Shown: positions 56,311 through 64,000 of the stretch, one piece after another
Position numbering within the stretch: position 1 is the stretch's first letter
How the letters are laid out: each line of letters begins with the position of its first letter
Assembly (NCBI RefSeq): GCF_014201615.1
Contig: NZ_JACHEU010000006.1
Location: 49,212 to 113,211, forward strand
Length of the DNA: 64,000 bases
Source of the DNA: Aquamicrobium lusatiense
Lineage (GTDB): Bacteria; Pseudomonadota; Alphaproteobacteria; Rhizobiales; Rhizobiaceae
Reading direction: 5' to 3'
The notes under the pieces: model-generated
What the model was told of the DNA's origin: nothing
Seen by the model: the letters and a program-made list of their open reading frames with translations, nothing else
The model's database searches: none
Made by a program: the position numbers and the translations under genes

Positions 56311-57643
56311 CCGAAATGGTCCTGCCTCGACAACGATTTGAGAACATGATTGACCCTCTGCACGGTAAACGGCGGGGGGTGAAGATACGCGGGACCGACG
56401 AGACGAGCGGGTCGCTGTTCAGCTATGTTGATCTGGAGGTGCGCATCCCCGCGCGACACCCTTTGCGCAAGATCAGACAAGTCGTGAATGACGCGCTCGG
56501 CAGTCTCGATGCAGAGTTCGAGGCGCTTTACACCGATTTCTGGCGTCCCTCGATCCCGCCGGAGCGCCTGATCCGGGCGAGCTTGCTACAAATCCTGTTC
56601 TCGGTCCCCTCCGAGCGGCAGTTGATGGAGCAGATAGATTACAACCTGATGTTCCGCTGGTTCGTGGGGCTGGCCATCGACGATCCGGTCTGGGCTCCCA
56701 CCGTGTCCACGAAGAACCGGGACCGGCTGCTGAGCACGGAGATGGCCGCGATCCTTGCGCATCGCGAGGTCGCGCCGCTGTTGTCGGACGACCACTTCTC
56801 GGTCAATGACACGCTGGTGAAAGCTTGGGCTTTGATGAAGAACTTCCAGCCAAAGGCCGAGGCCGCCCCGCCTGACGATGAGGGGCCAGGCGATCCCCCG
56901 GCCCTGGATGCCACGTTTGAGCCCGCGCCTTCCAATACTCCAACCAAGACCGACCCGATGCCCCGCAATTCCCACCGCCACCGCAATGCTGAGGTCGATT
57001 TCAAGGGCGAGAAGCGCTCGAACGCCACCCATGCCTCCACCACCGACCCCGACGCACGGCTCTACAAGAAATCTCCGGGCACCGGGGCGATGCTGTGTTT
57101 CGCCGGACATGCGTTGACGGGGAACCGCAACGGTCTGATCGTGCAAGGCGACCTGACCCAGGCCGACGGCCATGCCGAGCGCAAGGCCGCCCTCGATATG
57201 GTCCACTGCCATTCTCCCGGATCAACCCGGCGGCTGACGCTTGGGGCCGACAAGCGCTATGACGCAGGTGGGTTCGTTTCCGACCTCCGACAAGCCTGTG
57301 CGGCGCCGCACATCGCCCAGAAATCGCGAAATCCAGCAATCGATGGCCGAACCACCCGGCATGAGGGCTACGGCCAGTCCCAAATGCGCCGAGAACGGAT
57401 TGAGGAGGCCTTTGGCTGAGCCAAGTCCGTAGGCGGCATGGCTCAGGCCATGTATCGCGGCGTCGAACGCGTCCGGTCGCGGTTCATCATGACAATGACT
57501 GCCAACAATCTCGCGAGACTGCCCCGGTTGCTGGCCGCATGAAGCGGTGAAACGGCCCCCAGCGCATTTACCAAACACGCCGCCCGGCCCTGATGAAGGA
57601 ATAGCGTTCCGAAGCAGAGACTATTTCCGCGGCGTGCTTGGGT
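56311..57643 (+). mobile_element. IS5/IS1182-type insertion sequence inside the hydrolase gene
   Basis: The interval is defined by where hydrolase similarity stops and resumes, so the ends are approximate and I could not read terminal repeats or a target duplication with confidence. It carries one transposase frame on +. The degraded relative at 37.4-38.4 kb suggests that this element type was active more than once on the island. Confidence 0.7.
56346..57542 (+). pseudogene. IS5-type transposase with an in-frame nonsense codon
   Basis: DDE transposase with DUF772-type N-terminus (FSYVDLEVRIPARHPLRKIR, RLIRASLLQILF, SERQLMEQIDYNLMFRWFVG) and DDE domain (DDHFSVNDTLVKAWA). At 57417-57419 a TGA replaces the Trp codon expected in EEAFGWAK. 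The same frame continues for 40 more codons (VGGMAQAMYRGVERVRSRF) to a natural stop at 57540-57542. The start is ATG 56346 or GTG 56379. Loss of the last 40 residues probably inactivates it. Confidence 0.85.
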
Positions 57644-58178
57644 CGGCTCTTTCAGGGCTTCGAGAGCGGGCTGGCCGTCATAGAGCGTGATCGCGTTGAG
57701 CGAGGTGCGGAAGGTCTCGGTGCACATGCCAATGACGACCCCGAACACTTTGTCCACCAGGGGGCCGCTGGCGCCCTTGCCCATCATGTGGGCGATCAGC
57801 GGGCGGGCGTATTCCTGCACGGTCATGCCGCGCTCGATCGGGGCCAGCCGCTCGTCGAGGAAGGTCTGCTGTTATCCGGGCGAGCGGTTCGGCAGCCCCA
57901 TCGACCCGGCGGACAGGATCAACCCGTTCACCTTGTCCTCGTAGTTGGTCAAGAGCGGGCCGATCAGCGCCCCCATCGAATTGCCCAGAACTACGTTCGT
58001 GGCCGTGTCTTCCTTGCGGATCATCGCCTACGCCGCGGCGGCGAAGGTCTCGATGGTTGCGGGTTCGATCACCGGCCTTTCGCCATAGCCGGGCGTGCCC
58101 CAGTCGGCCGAGGTCCTCCCCGGATGGCTGGCACGTCAATCGGCATGAGCCGCGCACCAGCCCCTGACAGTCGGCCGC

Positions 58179-59078
58179 TCAGTCCCCGATCGGGCTGCGC
58201 GGCTCCAACCCGCATTCCACCAGCAGCGTATCGAAGGCCCGGTTGGAACTGGAATGCGAGACGGCCGGTGCGACCGTCAGGCGCTCCATGAGGTCGGCAA
58301 AGCCCGTTTCGACGGCAAGGCTCGGGGTTTCAACGGCGTTGACCCGCCGAAACCGTCCGCCCCCGGCAACAAGGATTGCGCCGGTCACCGTGCAGGTCTC
58401 GCCTGCCAGCCAGACCACCAGCGGCGCGACCCGCTCGGGCGCGAACACCTCGGCCATCTCACCGCGGATATGTGCCGCGGTCATCTGCGTCTGAGCATAG
58501 GGTGAAACCCCGTTGACTAGGATTCCCCGCGCCCCCCCTTCCGCGGCGAGAGTGCGCACCAGGCTGTCGACGGCGCTCTTCGAGGCCCCGTAGGCGCTGA
58601 GGCCGTGCTGACCATAGCGCCCGGCACTCGAGCTGGTCAGGATCACCCGGCCATAGCCGTTTTCGCGCAGGACCGGCCAGGCGGCATGGACGAGATGCAG
58701 CGTTCCAAGGAAACCGACATCGAAGACCGCGCGGAACTCGGCCAGCGACAACTTGTGAAAGCTCGCAGCCTGCGGGGCTGCGGCATTGGCGATGAGGATA
58801 TCGAGACGGCCAAAGGCATGCAGCGCCGCCTCGACCATGCGGGCACCGCTGTCCTCGGCCTCGACCGACGAATAGTCGGCAATGGCCGTGCCGCCGGCAG
58901 CGGCGATTTCCGCCACCACCCGGGCCGCCGAGGTCTCGTCGTCGGCCTGTCCGGGATGACGGCGGTTGTTGACTACCACCGCAGCCCCCGCCCGCGCCAG
59001 CGCCAGCGCATAGGCGCGCCCCAGCCCCTTGCCCGCGCCGGTCACAATCGCCACGCGGTCGGTAAGATCGGTTTGCAT
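58179..59078 (-). CDS. Short-chain dehydrogenase/reductase (MFE-like)
   Basis: 299 residues from the ATG at 59078 with GGAGGGG upstream. TGAGKGLGRAYALALARAG, NAAAP, SSSAGRYG and YGASK. Extended C-terminus as in 3-hydroxyacyl-CoA dehydrogenase-type SDRs, resembling the one at 55085. It follows the DUF1295 gene by 12 bases in the - strand operon. Confidence 0.88.
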   Translation of the reverse strand: MQTDLTDRVAIVTGAGKGLGRAYALALARAGAAVVVNNRRHPGQADDETSAARVVAEIAAAGGTAIADYSSVEAEDSGARMVEAALHAFGRLDILIANAAAPQAASFHKLSLAEFRAVFDVGFLGTLHLVHAAWPVLRENGYGRVILTSSSAGRYGQHGLSAYGASKSAVDSLVRTLAAEGGARGILVNGVSPYAQTQMTAAHIRGEMAEVFAPERVAPLVVWLAGETCTVTGAILVAGGGRFRRVNAVETPSLAVETGFADLMERLTVAPAVSHSSSNRAFDTLLVECGLEPRSPIGD

Positions 59079-59090
59079 CACACCCCTCCG

Positions 59091-60029
59091 TCAGGAACGC
59101 GCGCGCCACAGACGCGGAAAGAACATCGGAACACGGCGCGCATACGCCTCGAAGGCCTCGCCACGCGTCTTGCGCATGTGGCGCTCGTTGCCCGGGGTGG
59201 CCGAGCCCCAGCCCATGAACCAGGTGACATAGAGCGGCCCGACGACGCTGACCCAACCCCAGGGATGCACCAGCGCGAACAGAAAATACCCCCACCACAT
59301 CAGCGATTCACCAAAGTAGTTGGGGTGACGGGTATACCCCCAGAGGCCGCGATCCATAATCTGCCCCCGGTTGGCGGGATCGGCCTTGAAGGCGCTCATC
59401 TGGTGGTCGCCGACAGCCTGAAAAGCAAACCCGACGAGCCAGACCGCAACCCCGATCCAATCGGTCGGCTGCAGCGTCGCAACCCCGGCGATTCCCGCGA
59501 AGGCAAAGGGCGCGCACCAGATCCAGATGATCACCCCCTGCAGCATGTAGACCGAGAAAAAGCTCCAGACGGTCCAGCGGGGTCCAAAGCGCTTGCGAAG
59601 GCTGGCATAGGGCTCCTGCTCGACGGCGACATTCGTGCCGCGCACATGGAAAACCAACCGCACCATCCACAGCGCCATCAGGCCCAGAAGCACCGTCAGC
59701 CGCATGTTCACCTCTGACGTGGCCGCCAGAACGGTCGCCAGGGCGACGCCGAAGCTGAGAGCCGGATAGACCACATCCATGATGCTGTGATTGCGTAGCG
59801 CCTGACCGAGCGCCCAGCCCAGCGCACCCAGCACCACGACCGCCACCCCGCCGAACAGGTAGGCCCCAAGCGGCTCCCGAAGGCCGGGCGGACCCCATTG
59901 CGCAAGCGCCAGGACAACCCCCGGCAGCAGCATCTGCACATAGTTCCAGGTCCGGCCCCGCGCCTCGCGCGGCATCGCCAGCCGCCATGCAACGCCCAGC
60001 GCCAGCCAGGCAATCCATCCTGCGATCAT
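59091..60029 (-). CDS. DUF1295 membrane protein (steroid 5-alpha-reductase-like)
   Basis: 312 residues with about seven hydrophobic segments and the C-terminal DUF1295 signature GLWGYTRHPNYFGESLMWWGYFLF, shared with isoprenylcysteine methyltransferases and 5-alpha-reductases. Soluble loops carry YASLRKRFGPRW. Members are thought to reduce C=C bonds of lipophilic enones or to methylate. Here, an ene-reduction on a terpenoid-like substrate fits the context (inference). Its stop region overlaps the ligase end by 4 bases. Confidence 0.85.
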   Translation of the reverse strand: MIAGWIAWLALGVAWRLAMPREARGRTWNYVQMLLPGVVLALAQWGPPGLREPLGAYLFGGVAVVVLGALGWALGQALRNHSIMDVVYPALSFGVALATVLAATSEVNMRLTVLLGLMALWMVRLVFHVRGTNVAVEQEPYASLRKRFGPRWTVWSFFSVYMLQGVIIWIWCAPFAFAGIAGVATLQPTDWIGVAVWLVGFAFQAVGDHQMSAFKADPANRGQIMDRGLWGYTRHPNYFGESLMWWGYFLFALVHPWGWVSVVGPLYVTWFMGWGSATPGNERHMRKTRGEAFEAYARRVPMFFPRLWRARS

Positions 60030-61702
60030 TCCTGTCCCTCCTCCAAATTTCGGACATCCCGTGCCATGTCCCGCAACAGATTGCGCTGCACCTTCATCAG
60101 CGCGTTGCGGGGCAACGCATCGAGAAGCACCAACCGTTGCGGCAGTTTGAACACCGCCACGCGGCGCTCCTTGAGATAGGCCACGACATCGTCCAGCGAG
60201 ACGCTGCGCCCGGGCCGCGGAACCACGGCAACGCCGACGATTTCGCCCAGACGGTCGTCATCGCAGCCAAAAAAGGCGGCCTCGGCAGCGGCATCAAAGC
60301 CGGCGATGATATCGTCGAGCTCGGCCGGCGCGATCTTCAGGCCGCCGCGGATGATGATATCCTTGTTGCGGCCGACGAACCGGTAGTAGCGCGCCATAGG
60401 GCCGGTTCCGGCGATCTCGAACAGATCCCCCGTCCGATAGCGCCCCCGCTGGTCAAAGGCCGCCGCCGTCAACGCGGGCTCGCCGGCATAGCCCAGAAAG
60501 ATCCCCGGCCCGGCGATACGCAGCTCACCGGCCCTGTTCGGTTCGGTAATCTCGTCTCCGGTTGCGGGGTCGACCAGCTGCGTGGTGAAATCATGGGTCG
60601 GCGGAAAGGTCGGCCAGTCGAATTCGGGGCGTCCAAACCGTGGAAAATGGGTGGCGCGCAGCGCCGGGTCGGGCACTTCGCGCGGCGTGCTGAGCAGGCT
60701 GGTCCCCTCGTTCGATCCGAAGAAATTGACGATTTCGATGCCGAATTCGCGCTCGATCCCGTCGATCGCCCAGGCCGGGATCGCGGCCGAGCCGGTTCCC
60801 ATCAGCCTGAGGCTGGACAGATCGGCATCGGCCCGCAGGGCCTCGTCTTTGAGCAGCGAGACAAAGAAGGCCGGGGGCATCAGGGTCATCGTCACGCGCT
60901 CGTCCCGGATCTGCCGGATGACCAGCGGAATATCGAGCGGGTGGTGCATGATCATCGTTCCGGCGATCACTAGCCAGGACATGAAACTGCCGCCGATCGC
61001 CGCCATGTTGACCAGCGGCCGGGTGTTCAGGATCACGTCGCCATCGCGCAGGGCGGCGCTGAAATACATGTTGCGCCCGGTGACGAACCAGTTGTTCGAG
61101 GTCCGCATCACCCCCTTGGCCTGCCCCTCGGTCCCCGAGGTCCAGCAGATCGTCGCGACATCGTCGGCATCGCGTGCGCCCACCGGAACCGGGCCTGCCG
61201 GGGCGGGTGCCGCCAGCAGATCCGCCGTTCGAAGCAGCGCACAGCTCAGCGCCTGGCACAACGGCTCGGCTTCGGCGGCGAGATCGCGGGATTTGAATCG
61301 CCCGGCCACGAACACCCGCGGCTTGAGCGTGTCGAGGACATGGCTGACCTCGTTTCGATCATATTGCACCAGCAGAGGGCTGGCGATGGCACCGGCGCGC
61401 AGGCAGGCCAGCAACAGCGCAACGGATTCGATGATGTTGGGCAGTTGGTAGACCACGACGTCACCGGGGGTGACGCCCCGGGACCGCAGCAACACCGTCA
61501 ACCGCTCCACCTCGCGGTCGAGGGCGGCATAGGTCAGTCTGCGCGGCGCCCCTTCCGAAAACTCCGTCCGGTTCGGGGCATCGGCCAGCGCGAGGCGGTC
61601 CGGCAGGCGCTGTACATTGGCGCGAAACCGGGCTTCGATCGTTTCCGTCCCCCAAAGGCCGGCCTGATGGTAACGGTCGATCTGCGCTTGCGTTGGTCGC
61701 AT
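60026..61702 (-). CDS. AMP-forming acyl-CoA ligase, copy 2
   Basis: 558 residues from the ATG at 61702 (GGGGAGGGG upstream); the longer frame is rejected. Motifs: CWTSGTEGQAKGVMRT (P-loop), NFFGSNEGTSLL, GRYRTGDLFEI, and NALMKVQRN in place of the usual GK motif, still with a Lys. Moderately similar to copy 1, with its own insert of about 30 residues (HFPRFGRPEFDWPTFPPTHD). It activates an organic acid to CoA. Confidence 0.9.
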   Translation of the reverse strand: MRPTQAQIDRYHQAGLWGTETIEARFRANVQRLPDRLALADAPNRTEFSEGAPRRLTYAALDREVERLTVLLRSRGVTPGDVVVYQLPNIIESVALLLACLRAGAIASPLLVQYDRNEVSHVLDTLKPRVFVAGRFKSRDLAAEAEPLCQALSCALLRTADLLAAPAPAGPVPVGARDADDVATICWTSGTEGQAKGVMRTSNNWFVTGRNMYFSAALRDGDVILNTRPLVNMAAIGGSFMSWLVIAGTMIMHHPLDIPLVIRQIRDERVTMTLMPPAFFVSLLKDEALRADADLSSLRLMGTGSAAIPAWAIDGIEREFGIEIVNFFGSNEGTSLLSTPREVPDPALRATHFPRFGRPEFDWPTFPPTHDFTTQLVDPATGDEITEPNRAGELRIAGPGIFLGYAGEPALTAAAFDQRGRYRTGDLFEIAGTGPMARYYRFVGRNKDIIIRGGLKIAPAELDDIIAGFDAAAEAAFFGCDDDRLGEIVGVAVVPRPGRSVSLDDVVAYLKERRVAVFKLPQRLVLLDALPRNALMKVQRNLLRDMARDVRNLEEGQE

Positions 61703-61845
61703 GGAACGCCCCTCCCCGGGCGGCGCGCGGTGCGCGGTTCCTCTGTGTGTGTGTTCAACGTGCGCTTTGAGCCCGGCCCCATGCAGCCCGGCAAGGATGG
61801 CCGCGGCAAGGCCGCAACCCCTTCCTGCATGACGAGGCGGGCGGC

Positions 61846-61865
61846 GCCCCTGCCCGGACAGGGGC
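61846..61865. other. Hairpin in the dctP2-ligase gap
   Basis: GCCCCTG-CCCGGA-CAGGGGC, 7-bp stem. It sits in the 293-base gap between dctP2 and the ligase, which has no gene. Such structures often cut down readthrough from a highly expressed binding-protein gene to downstream genes. Confidence 0.5.
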
Positions 61866-61995
61866 ACGGGCACGCCGCTACAAGAGCACGCCCGAAACCC
61901 CGGTTATGCTGCTGCCAGACCTGCCGATCTTGCCCGGGCCGCCCCACCCCGGTCAGCCGTCAACGCGCCAGCAAGCCCCTCAGGAGGCGGCGCGG

Positions 61996-63000
61996 TCAGC
62001 GCGCACCGGCGCGATACGCGTCGAGCAGCCGACCGTAAGCGTCGAGCACCTCTTCGCCCACCACGGACCGCATGGACTCGCGCATCCCCGAGGTCACCTC
62101 GTTCACCGCGGCGATGTCGGCGTCGCTGGCCTGGGTGATCACATGGCCGCGCGCGACGCCCTCCTCGATGATCCGCGCCCGGTCGCGCCCGTAGAACTCG
62201 GCCAGCAGCCGCTGCCACTCTTCGCCGGCCTGGTCCAGCAGCGCCTGCCCTGCGGGCGACAATTCGGCATAGCTGTCGGGGTTCATCACCAGCGCCATCG
62301 CCAGCACGCCAAGTGGCATCGTATAGGTATAGTCGGCAACCTCGCCCAGCCGGAAGATATCATAGACCGCCCAGTCGGCCAGCGCGCCGTCCAGGGTGCC
62401 GCGGCTGATCGCTTCCGGGGCTTCGGTCATGCTCATCCCCTGCGGCACGCCGCCCAAGGCCAGCACCGACTCTGTCTGCGTCTGCCCCAGCACACGCATC
62501 CGCAGTCCCGCGACGTCGCCCGGGCCATTCACCGGCTCGGCGGTGTGGATAAGATAGGGATCCGTGGTCCAGACGGCGATGACATGCAGCGTGTCCCCGG
62601 TTTGCAAAATGCCTTCCTGGTGCAGTTGCCAGGCCGCATAGCTGCCCTCTTCGGCGCTGCGCGCCATACCCGGCAGTTCGAAGATGCGATAGTGCGGATA
62701 GGCGCCGGGATTGCGCGACGGAACGATTGCCGCCATGTCGGCGATCCCCGACGACACGATGCGATCCTGCTGGTTCGGATCCCGACCCAGCGTGCCGCCG
62801 GCATAGACCGTGATGGTGAATTCGCCATTGGCGCGCTCATTGATCCAGGCCACCAAGGGCTCTACCAGCTCAGTCACGAACGAGGAATTGGCCGGAATAT
62901 AGGTCGCGAGGCTCATTTCCCGGGCCTGCGCCACAGACGCGGTCAGCGCCATGACGCCGGCAAGGGCCGCGCTCGCAAGCAGGGTCTTTAGTGCCATCAT
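61996..63000 (-). CDS. dctP: TRAP transporter solute-binding protein DctP, orphan copy
   Basis: 334 residues from the ATG at 63000 (GGAGGACATC upstream). Signal peptide ending at VAQARE; GLRMRVLGQTQTESVLALGG and the MSLATYIPANSSFVTELVEP start match the copy at 47018. No DctQ or DctM gene is adjacent. It may use the DctQM encoded at 48042-49864 with a different ligand preference, or act as a sensor. It carries the shared promoter box. Confidence 0.92.
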   Translation of the reverse strand: MMALKTLLASAALAGVMALTASVAQAREMSLATYIPANSSFVTELVEPLVAWINERANGEFTITVYAGGTLGRDPNQQDRIVSSGIADMAAIVPSRNPGAYPHYRIFELPGMARSAEEGSYAAWQLHQEGILQTGDTLHVIAVWTTDPYLIHTAEPVNGPGDVAGLRMRVLGQTQTESVLALGGVPQGMSMTEAPEAISRGTLDGALADWAVYDIFRLGEVADYTYTMPLGVLAMALVMNPDSYAELSPAGQALLDQAGEEWQRLLAEFYGRDRARIIEEGVARGHVITQASDADIAAVNEVTSGMRESMRSVVGEEVLDAYGRLLDAYRAGAR

Positions 63001-63079
63001 GATGTCCTCCGTTTGCCGGGACCGCCGGGATTGGCAGCAGGCAAGCCTCCTCCGACTCGCCCTTCCCCTCGCCATAAAG

Positions 63080-63105
63080 TCAAATAAACGAACCTTTGAT
63101 GTCAA
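63080..63105 (-). promoter_or_regulatory. Shared promoter box upstream of dctP2
   Basis: On - it reads TTGACA, TCAAAGGTTCGTTTATTTGA. It matches the boxes upstream of dctPQM and of the thiolase-oxygenase operon. The -10 is unclear. It is about 80 bases before the dctP2 start, the same distance as at dctP1. Confidence 0.6.
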
Positions 63106-63109
63106 CAGA

Positions 63110-63760
63110 ATTATTTGCGAACGCGCGTAGTGATGCCGGGATTTCCCATAGCAGTCGCGCCATGCTGAGTAATTACGCCATGAGTCCACCAGAACCCCCC
63201 GCCGAACTCAGGCAATCATATGGTTTTTCTATTGTATCTAAATACATTCCGAACCGCAGCTTTCTCCGCGCGGCGTCGGCCAGCATCGGCACAGGGCGGC
63301 CCGCTGCCCCGAGCGGCGCGCGCCACTTGCATCGCGCGCAGCCTTGTCCGCGGACCAGCTGAAGTCACCCGCACCACCTCGCGCGTGCCCCCTGCCTCGA
63401 AAAGCGAGTGATGGATCTTCTGGCGTCAGGCTCCACCCGGATCAATAGAACTGGCGCCTTTCCTCGCGCGGCCCCTTGACCCGCGGCCCGTTCCGGCAGC
63501 GCGAAACACCCGGCGCCCGGATTTCGTTCCGGCCGAGCTAGGCGCCGAACAGCCTGAGAGATGGTACTCGGCCAGCTGCAGTCGTGGCAGGCCGAGTTGC
63601 GCGTTACCCACGATCTTCATCAGTCGCGCGACCATGCAGCGGGTGACCGGTCTCGGCTGCTAAATTCGCGGCATGAATACTGCGAAAGCAGGGTTTGTCA
63701 AACGATGGCAACGAGTTACATTAAGCAGCGAGCTTGGGGATTTGGCGTTCGACCAATCGC
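63110..63760. other. Long stretch without a convincing gene
   Basis: Open frames here are short and lack ribosome sites and recognisable domains. One short - strand segment near 63580-63650 (PVTRCMVARLMKIVG) faintly recalls the helix region of IS3-type orfB but is too short to call. A TGTAT-CTAA-ATACA dyad lies at 63233-63246. This is probably decayed DNA at the junction between the island and the rRNA region. Confidence 0.4.
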
Positions 63761-63763
63761 AAG

Positions 63764-63797
63764 TATCGTTGGTTGCACGCCCCCGCAACCAACGATA
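63764..63797. other. 13-bp perfect stem-loop
   Basis: TATCGTTGGTTGC (63764-63776), 8-base loop, GCAACCAACGATA (63785-63797). It is followed 3 bases later by an intrinsic terminator. A weaker relative, GTTGCG-CCCTCC-CGCAAC, occurs at about 63869-63885. Role unknown; possible processing or protein-binding site ahead of the rRNA leader. Confidence 0.6.
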
Positions 63798-63799
63798 AT

Positions 63800-63838
63800 T
63801 GCAAAACCTCCGCAGGCCCCGCCGCGGAGGTTTTTGCA
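63800..63838. terminator. Intrinsic terminator
   Basis: TGCAAAACCTCCGC, short C-rich loop, GCGGAGGTTTTTGCA. A strong GC stem with A and T tracts on the two sides, so it can work in both directions. It would isolate the island from the rRNA operon. Confidence 0.88.
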
Positions 63839-63892
63839 TTTCCGGCCCCATTCCGCAGAGATCGTCTGTTGCGCCCTCCCGCAACCAGTTTT

Positions 63893-64000
63893 GACACACT
63901 TGTGTGTCCGTTCTTTGACAATTGAATATGAAGAAAGAGAAGCGTGGGCGGCAGAGTTTAGCTTCCTCGGAGTGAAGGTTTCGGCCTTTGCGGTGATGAG
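63893..64000 (+). promoter_or_regulatory. Probable ribosomal RNA operon leader with boxA-like antitermination signal
   Basis: CGTTCTTTGACA at 63909-63920 matches 9 of 12 bases of the E. coli boxA (TGCTCTTTAACA). Just before it is a stem GACACAC-TT-GTGTGTC (63893-63908), the relative position of a boxB-like hairpin. The following AATTGAATATGAAGAAAGAG and CGTGGGCGG tracts resemble Rhodobacteraceae 16S leaders as I remember them. The 16S gene itself would begin beyond the window. Confidence 0.6.

Larger units (their letters stand above)
56112..58105 (-). pseudogene. Alpha/beta hydrolase, third copy, broken by an IS and stops
   Basis: The N-terminal piece (57644-58105) reads like the hydrolases at 36416 and 45535 (GTPGYGERPVIEPATIETFA, GLPNRSP, GMTVQEYARPL, ITLYDGQPALEALKEP). 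The C-terminal piece (56112-56310) has LLVVAGGFDPAC and PVVGHLWL. Between them is an IS5-type element. The N-terminal piece also has in-frame TAG (58028-58030) and TAA (57872-57874), the elbow reads GNSMG instead of GHSMG, and the first 40 or so codons are absent. It follows the SDR in the - strand operon, so a hydrolase step was lost from this copy. Confidence 0.85.

Noticed and set aside
63096..63411. Short + strand frames upstream of dctP2
   Set aside because: No ribosome site, no domain, overlap with the dctP2 promoter region, and composition unlike real genes.
63426..63655. IS3-type orfB remnant on the - strand
   Set aside because: Only about 15 residues look similar, with no catalytic motif; too little to call.
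63891..63920. TTGACA at 63891 and 63915 as rRNA promoter -35 boxes
   Set aside because: No acceptable -10 at 16-18 bases; the second is part of the boxA-like element. The real promoter could be further upstream.

Overview
The window (about 65% GC by eye, dense operons, ATGA/TGATG stop-start overlaps) looks like an alphaproteobacterium. The last 110 bases resemble a Rhodobacteraceae-type ribosomal RNA leader, so a Paracoccus/Rhodobacter-like host is my best guess (inference). It reads as the accessory load of a conjugative element beside core chromosome.

Region 1 (1-12.2 kb): mating-pair-formation module in Tn4371-type ICE order: traG (cut by the window edge), a ribbon-helix-helix gene, trbB-C-D-E-J-K-L-F-G-I and a DUF2274 gene, all on +. 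A convergent LysR gene follows.

Region 2 (13.2-24.6 kb): chloroaromatic catabolism. tfdB (chlorophenol hydroxylase) and tfdC (chlorocatechol 1,2-dioxygenase) lie with the regulator tfdR on -. tfdD (cycloisomerase), a small Cys-rich ORF, 3-oxoadipate CoA-transferase A/B and 3-oxoadipyl-CoA thiolase lie on +. tfdF (maleylacetate reductase) is upstream of these, divergent from a metallo-beta-lactamase-fold hydrolase. Every step from chlorophenol to TCA intermediates is present except a classical dienelactone hydrolase (TfdE). Three copies of one operator, ATAC-N7-GTAT-N18-GTAT, precede tfdC, tfdD and the MBL-fold gene. That makes the MBL-fold protein the prime candidate for the missing lactonase.

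Region 3 (24.6-25.3 kb): scar of IS remnants and a truncated TauE/SafE permease.

Region 4 (25.3-63 kb): a large catabolic island I cannot match to a described pathway. It holds two carotenoid-cleavage-type oxygenases, two aldehyde dehydrogenase/SDR pairs, two acyl-CoA ligases, an acyl-CoA dehydrogenase, a MaoC hydratase, further SDRs, a thiolase with altered catalytic motifs, thioesterase, several alpha/beta hydrolases, a nitronate-monooxygenase-like flavoprotein and a DUF1295 (steroid-5-alpha-reductase-like) membrane protein. It also has a PhyH-type dioxygenase. Uptake is by one tripartite tricarboxylate (TctCBA) and one TRAP (DctPQM) system plus an orphan DctP. Regulators are two PadR, one LysR and one tandem HxlR. 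The parts suggest uptake, oxidative C=C cleavage, aldehyde oxidation, CoA activation and beta-oxidation of a hydrophobic compound such as a stilbenoid or apocarotenoid (inference). Three of its promoters share a near-identical box. An IS5-type element, itself carrying a nonsense codon, has disrupted a third copy of the hydrolase gene.

Region 5 (63-64 kb): no convincing gene; two strong hairpins, one a terminator, then a boxA-like antitermination signal that probably leads into a 16S rRNA gene just outside the window.
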